64,000 nucleotides of DNA from Brevipalpus yothersi (Eukaryota > Arthropoda > Arachnida > Trombidiformes > Tenuipalpidae). The stretch lies in assembly GCA_003956705.1 (NCBI GenBank), contig QZCP01000246.1, positions 161,078-225,077 on the forward strand, given 5' to 3'. Position 1 is the first letter of the stretch. Each line of letters starts with the position of its first letter. The notes beneath the pieces were generated by a model. That model searched no databases. It was not told the DNA's origin and saw only the letters and a program-made list of their open reading frames with translations. The position numbers and the translations under genes were made by a program. Positions 58,701 to 64,000 of this stretch are shown here, piece after piece.

Positions 58701-59582
58701 TACCTGAATAAAACAAGCTTTGAACTGAATTCAACTCAAGATTATTGGCACAGTACTCTCAGTGATGGTTATTGGTCAAGCTATACAATTCAGCATTGGT
58801 CATCTCAAAATTGAGCCAAGAATACGATTCAATCACTTTTATCCTGCCTATTAGATGAGCTATCATAATATCTTATTCGGTGGGAAAAGCTCATCAACGA
58901 AGTTCATGCAAATTATCGATAAGATAATCATGTGGTTAATACTCACTTGGTTTTCTGATCGAAGAATTTTAAGCTGATCATTTAGCAGGGCATGTTTGGC
59001 TGCCTCCTCTTTACGCAAAGCCCGCTCTTTTTTCAATTCTGGACTCCAAAATGTTTTCACCGAATGCATACTGGAGCCAAGTTTTTGTGTTGTTGCATCC
59101 AGCTCTCGTTTCACATGGGAATATTGATTCTGAAGCTCATTCAGTCGAGCCTGTAATTCCATTATGTAACTATCGCGTCCATAAGCACCACCGCCACCTC
59201 CTCGAGAGTCCACAAATCCAACCGAATGTGGTGTACCTCGATGTCCAGTTCCTGGCTCACGGTATGGATCATCGATGATGGTCTCTCGATCACGATAACC
59301 CATACCGGTAGGATCATCTCTCATGTATCCAGATCTGTCCAGTGATCTTTCTCTGCCCCTCGCATGTCGACTGGACATATTTAATCGATCCAATGGAGTC
59401 CGATGGCCATCTCGATATGGATCATCAATTATGGTCTCCCGATCACGCATTGCACTGGGATCATCACGAAGATAAACGGATCGATCGAGTGATCTTTCAC
59501 GTGTCCTAGGATGCCTTGGAGCCATATTAAGGCGATCCAAGGATCGCTCACGAGGCAGTGAATGTTGATTCATTCGCATCAT
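52044..59582 (-). CDS. brp: Bruchpilot / ELKS-CAST (ERC) active-zone scaffold
   Basis: Twelve exons are modelled: 59582-58947, 58387-58241, 57721-57500, 57405-57238, 57168-57001, 56890-56612, 56521-56292, 56202-56130, 56031-53679, 53582-53281, 53150-52833 and 52706-52044. They give 1852 aa in an open frame. The ELKS core near the end of exon 1 (SYIMELQARLNELQNQY and TFWSPELKKERALRKEEA) and the exon 3 segment ELRIETQKQTLSSRDESIKK identify the family. Long coiled coils follow; exon 9 alone encodes about 784 heptad-patterned residues. This arthropod-type extension and a Gln/Pro-rich C-terminus are Bruchpilot features. The protein clusters Ca2+ channels and tethers synaptic vesicles. The exon 2 acceptor was chosen by frame; a stronger-looking CAG lies 7 nt upstream. 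A (GA)n tract sits in intron 11. Confidence 0.93.
52751..52792. repeat. (GA)n in Bruchpilot intron 11
   Basis: A perfect 42-bp GA tract lies between exons 12 and 11. The broken copy has a shorter, imperfect purine tract at the matching place (41404-41427), so the tract predates or expanded after the duplication. Confidence 0.95.
57722..58240. other. Bruchpilot intron 2
   Basis: This 519-bp AT-rich intron contains no nested gene or repeat. Confidence 0.6.
58388..58946. other. Bruchpilot intron 1
   Basis: This 559-bp intron has a short (GT)n run near 58655-58668. A small skipped or alternative exon could lie here, since the exon 2 acceptor that keeps the frame is not the best-looking one. None was identified. 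Confidence 0.55.
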
Positions 59583-61087
59583 TTTGGATGATTTGAATCG
59601 AAAAAATTAATCACGATTTTGCAGGTCAAAAAATTAATGATTTTGCTAATTGATATTCGGCGGTGTGTGTGGATTAATTGCGGTGGAATCCAATTGTGGT
59701 GGCTGTTATTGGGATGAAAATCAAAATTGTACACTGATCACACAGGTAAGAGGTCCAACTGATCCGGAATGGAGGCAATTTTTCCAGATGAACTTGCGAT
59801 TATTGAATATCAATAAAAGGGATGACCGAATAAAAAGCAATTGATTTTGGTGGTGCAAATTCGGTGGTATAGATATAAATTCGGAATGCTGATTGATGAT
59901 GAGATCAGTGAAACGATAATTGGTAATGATAATGATTGAAGATCACACACAACACACACACTGAAGCGAAAAGGTGTAAATCAAACGTAAATCACATAAT
60001 TTATCGAAATATACATTTACATAAGATGTGTTGAGAAATAGAAAATTCTCTCTCTCCTTCACTAGCTCTTGTTAGTGAACAAGCATCGTATAATCATGTT
60101 GATATAATCATAAATTTAACTAATCACCCAGTCCAGAGGTAGAATCACCGTTATAAGATGATGGAAAAAATTATCCAAACTTGTGGATATTCACTAGTTA
60201 ATCCACATTTTTGATAATATTGACACTGATAAAGTGGGCCATTTTGGTGGCTCATTGTGGCCAAAAAAAATTAATATCAAATTTTTTCTTCCTCTCCACC
60301 ACTATTTTCAATGGCTAAATAAATATATATATTATTTTTTCTCAATCCCAATTGATAAAAGAAAAAAAAATCACAATTGATTATGATCCTACAAATTAAT
60401 CACTAGCAAACACTGCAATAATGTTCACCCTGATCATCTTTAACCTTAATTTACATCATCGATTTCACAAGCAAAAAGAGAGAGAGAGAGACAGAAAAAG
60501 AGAGAAAGAGAGAAAGAGAGAAGGAAAGGCCCATCCTTCACATGAACCGTGGTTTGGGGGGGTGGGCTTGAATATGGGCCGCAAGGACTGGGTGAAAGTA
60601 AGTCACCGAGCGAACTCGCGAGCAGTCAATAGAACAGTTCTAATGCTTTTCCTCCCTCTTTCGCCCCCGCATATTCCTTCGATGATCCGATGACAAGTAC
60701 GCCGACTAGTGGCTATCCAATCGGTTTTGATCACAGATTTCGCTCTCTCATTTCGATTTTGTACACCATGGAATCGGGGAATGGAGGGAATTTTTGCATG
60801 ATCTTACAGATAATGGGCATGTACATATACATGATATCTTGGGATGATTGCTATCCGCTTTATTGTGAGCGCTAGAAAAAATATTTGTATCAAAATAAGC
60901 TATGAAATTCTGAAATTCAGAGTACAAATGATCCGGGATGATTGGAATGCTGATCATAAACCGAGAATTGTTTCGTTCAACTATGATCAGCTATCGACTA
61001 CGGTGGGGAAGAAGAAGAAAAGTATTTAGGGAAAGTGATTCACATGAATCATGAACAATGAATTAGATGCTCCTATTGGATGGTAGG
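59583..61087. other. Intergenic, Bruchpilot promoter side
   Basis: This AT-rich sequence lies between the Bruchpilot start and the ABCD stop. It includes a (GA)-rich tract at about 60477-60525 and a short GC-richer patch near 60540-60690. Frames of 60-90 codons on the plus strand have no recognisable features. Confidence 0.5.
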
Positions 61088-63830
61088 TCAATGATCAAAG
61101 CAATCACTAAAGTTGCTCTCGTTGCTACCGTGAGAATGTGAGTCAGATGCATCAGTTGTCTCTTCAGATTTTGGGGTACTTGAATCGGTACTTGGCTCTT
61201 CATCTGAGTTACCATTTTTGTGATTAATAAGACGAATACTATCTTCACCGAGGATGGAGCACAATTTGAGTAAACGTTCTTGTATCTTGGGTACACCTTC
61301 CAATTGTTCTTCTAATTTCAATTTTTCCTCTCTTAATGATAATCTAGCATTGGTATCCAATGGCTCTAGACGCCAGCCACCAACACCATCGAATTGTAGA
61401 AGATGAGTATGAAATTTCCATAATGATGGCCGATGAGTGATCGTTATGAGAGATATACCATAATCTTTGATAGTTTGATACATTTTGCTTTCAACATCAA
61501 TTGAAACAGCACTAGTACATTCATCGAGAAGAGCAAACTTGGGTCTATGATAGTACAATCGACCGGTACCGATTCGCTGCTTTTCTCCACCTGAGAGAGT
61601 ATCTTTCCAGTCAGATCGTCTATTCAAACCCTCATGACTCTTAACAAGATAATCGAGTTCCACAAGATTCAGTATTTTCATGAGATCATCATCAGTTATT
61701 CCATTTCTTTTCATGTCTTCCACACTATCAGGATAAATTATCTGATCTCGAAGTGTACCTAATGACATGTATGGTCTTTGAGGAATGTAGAACATATCTT
61801 TGGTCTTGGGCCGTTCAAGTTTTCCTCCGAATATTGGCCATAAACCAGCAAGCATTCGGAACAATGAACTTTTACCGCATCCGTTAGGACCTGTTATCAG
61901 TAGATGCATCTGTTTTGTGATCTAAAAGAAGGTGAAAAAATTTTTTAGAGAATTCCGGATGAAGCATAAAAAATCAACCATTGAAATGCTAGAGGATTAC
62001 TCACTTTAAGAGATAAACTTGGAACTATTATATCACAATTTGGTGTAATGATAGGAACTTCAACGAGCTCAATGTGATCGTCGACCTCTACAATCTCTCC
62101 TCTGGTCTCTATTGATCCATCCTTACCATACTTAAGATGATCGTTAAGAGCTCCACGTCGCCTGATTGATTCAGTGACAATTTTTTTGTATTTACCCTGG
62201 CTCACTTCTTCGAAAACGGTGAACATTTTCGCAACCCTTTTGGTGTAACCTGTCAACTCAATAAGCTGAAAATTTTCAAAGTTAGATAGGAAGGAAAAAA
62301 AGAAAAAGAGAGAAATAAATGCCATTAAAAATCGATAACATTGATCGTTCTCTTCTTTTTTGCGTAAAAATTTCGCAATATATTGCCTACCTCCTTATAA
62401 GATGACATAAGTCGCTCTGCTGCATCTCCACCAGCAATCAAAATATTTTTTGCAGTAGTCATATACTGTGTTCGTTCACTGATATCATCATTGTTATCTC
62501 CTCTAGAACTTGTTGAACTATCCATTTTAATGCAACTACTACTTGTCATTACCGGTAGAGCGATATTGATCATTCCAATAGCACTCCAAACATACTTCAT
62601 TAAAAATTGTTCAAACATTATGTACCACCATCGTTGATTGTAGATAACATTCATTTGTTGCGCTAAACGTTTGTAGGCTTTTTGAACGATCTTTAATTCA
62701 ATTTGATGTCCACCGTAGAAGGCGATCTCTTCGGCATTGGTGATCACTCTTGCATGCACTGAACGTAGAAAACCTTTACGACGAGCTTCTTCCGAAACGA
62801 GAGAACCAAATTTAGGTGAAACAAATCGAAGTATACCATGTGTGGACATTATGGCTATTGCTGCTATCAATTGACCAGAACCACCGTATGAGCCCATCTT
62901 TTTGGACATCTTTAGTAGTGTATAAGTGGTTAAGAATAGATCCAACAATGGCTTGGTAACACTTGAATATAGATGAGCACAGTGTTGACTAAAGCTAATT
63001 ATATCATCGGTAAGACAATGGTCTGGATTTTCCAGTCTACCGTCAAGATTGGAAACTGAATAATAAGTTTGATTACGAAAATACAATTCATAACCATAAC
63101 GGACTAGACGTGTTCGAAATGCTAAAGCCAATTGATTCTCAAGAAAACGAATACTGCTATTGATAAATGTTGCCGGCACAGCAATCAGTAACCATTGTGA
63201 TAGCATTGAAGTAAAATTGACAACATCTCTTCTAACAATATATTTAACCACTTGACCTTCTAAATTGGCCACGAATATAGATAGAAAAGTACGTGATATA
63301 AGGGCCATTGTATGCAGAATAAGCAATAAAACTTCAAGCGTTCTAACTCCCGGTACCATTATGCGAATCAATTTGATGAGCTGTATTGCAAAAGTGACAT
63401 CAATTCCGGTTATTGATTGAAATTGTCGTAAAGTTTTCACCACAAAGTCCACAAAAAAATCCGTAAAAGATCCATCTTGTATACCGAATTGAGTATAATC
63501 TTCTTTTGGATCACGATTTTTACGATGCTTATGACTGCTGGTGGATAGTGATCGATCGGTACGAGTTCGTCGGCCACCCGAATGATTAACATCAACTGAT
63601 TGCTGTTGCTGCTCATCAGGCTCATCAGCAAACGAATCAAGACCAGTAATTCGTTCCTGCAATGAGACGGCTTTTGATTGCACTTTTCGCACTACTTGGC
63701 CAACTAATGGAGAGCCAAATTTGTAAAAATATGCGGCAAAAATGAGACCAGAAGCAGTACGGGTAATGTGATGATGTGATATTTGATGTTGCTCACTAAA
63801 ATGACGTAGCTTTGATATTACTGTGGACAT
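61088..63830 (-). CDS. ABCD1: Peroxisomal ABC half-transporter, ABCD1/2 (ALDP) type
   Basis: Exons 63830-62391, 62265-62005 and 61921-61088 join in phase 0 for 844 aa (human ABCD1 is 745). The N-terminus has a hydrophobic start, then a Gln- and Arg/Ser-rich insertion at about residues 70-105. The transmembrane domain follows, with ENPDHCLTDDI, SPKFGSLVSEEARRKG and the EAA-like motif EEIAFYGGH. The nucleotide-binding domain has Walker A GPNGCGKSS at about 578-586, signature LSGGEKQ at 676-682, Walker B FALLDECTSA, and the H-loop ITHRPSLW. The C-terminus keeps ARLSLREEKLKLEEQL. Family members dimerise and import very-long-chain acyl-CoA into peroxisomes. After the signature the residues read RIGTGR where vertebrates have RIGMAR. 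ABCD1 versus ABCD2 cannot be settled. Confidence 0.94.
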
Positions 63831-64000
63831 GATGATGGCAGGCCAATTAGACTAATAATTGATTCGATTAATTCAATATGTATACATATATAATATATAA
63901 GTAACAAGGCTCAATTAAAGAGGGAGTAATAGGAGGAGGGAAGAGAAGAAGGCAGATGATTTTGTATGTTGTTGTTGAATACTTTGAATAATTGGATGCA
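63831..64000. other. 5' flank of ABCD gene to window edge
   Basis: This 170-bp AT-rich sequence lies upstream of the ABCD ATG, with an AT/TA-rich patch near 63875-63900 and a purine patch near 63918-63950. No element can be assigned. Confidence 0.4.

Noticed and set aside
1..64000. CRISPR arrays, operons, rRNA or tRNA genes
   Set aside because: The window is eukaryotic. No direct-repeat/spacer array was seen, and no cloverleaf or rRNA-like segment was recognised by eye; a dedicated tRNA scan was not possible here.

Overview
This is eukaryotic nuclear DNA. The genes have short GT-AG introns (mostly about 55-120 bp, with a few larger ones), intergenic sequence is AT-rich, (GA)n/(CT)n microsatellites are abundant, and a 90-base assembly gap (2639-2728) sits inside one of the (GA)n tracts. 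An arthropod source is strongly suggested by a Bruchpilot/ELKS active-zone gene of arthropod type. The compact layout, tiny introns and one intronless 7.1-kb gene would fit a small-genome arachnid such as an acariform mite, but that species-level guess is inference.

Layout. 1-336: edge-truncated N-terminus of an unknown acidic Asn/Ser/His-rich protein (-). 3081-3506: Chibby-like coiled-coil protein (+). 4160-6525: TOM1 (VHS-GAT endosomal adaptor, -). 9105-16238: ZFYVE26/spastizin (SPG15, -), one exon. 17812-20505: M28B glutamate carboxypeptidase II-like peptidase (-). 21942-24239: NOP2/NSUN1 rRNA methyltransferase (-). 25026-25451 (+) and 25533-26012 (-): two convergent small single-pass membrane proteins. 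26472-28152: NUDT19 (-). 31129-32208: SDR16C-type dehydrogenase (+). 33626-38501: SPRED (-). 40805-41670: broken partial copy of the Bruchpilot 3' end. 41930-42568: secreted orphan (-). 43350-49453: spatacsin (SPG11, -). 50790-51159: weak two-exon candidate (-). 52044-59582: Bruchpilot/ERC (-), 12 exons. 61088-63830: ABCD1/2-type peroxisomal ABC half-transporter (-). I rebuilt the exon structures by hand. In every multi-exon model the exon phases sum to an open frame; the least certain splice choices are flagged in the entries.

How the genes relate. Spastizin and spatacsin, which form a complex with AP-5 in endolysosomal sorting and lysosome reformation, are encoded about 27 kb apart on the same strand, and the endosomal adaptor TOM1 lies just downstream of spastizin. 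Two peroxisome-linked genes (NUDT19 and ABCD) are also present. No gene system unknown to biology could be established. The most notable points are the SPG11/SPG15 linkage, DNA-level duplications derived from the Bruchpilot and NOP2 3' regions, the interrupted EVH1 and Sprouty domains of SPRED, and several orphan small membrane or secreted genes.
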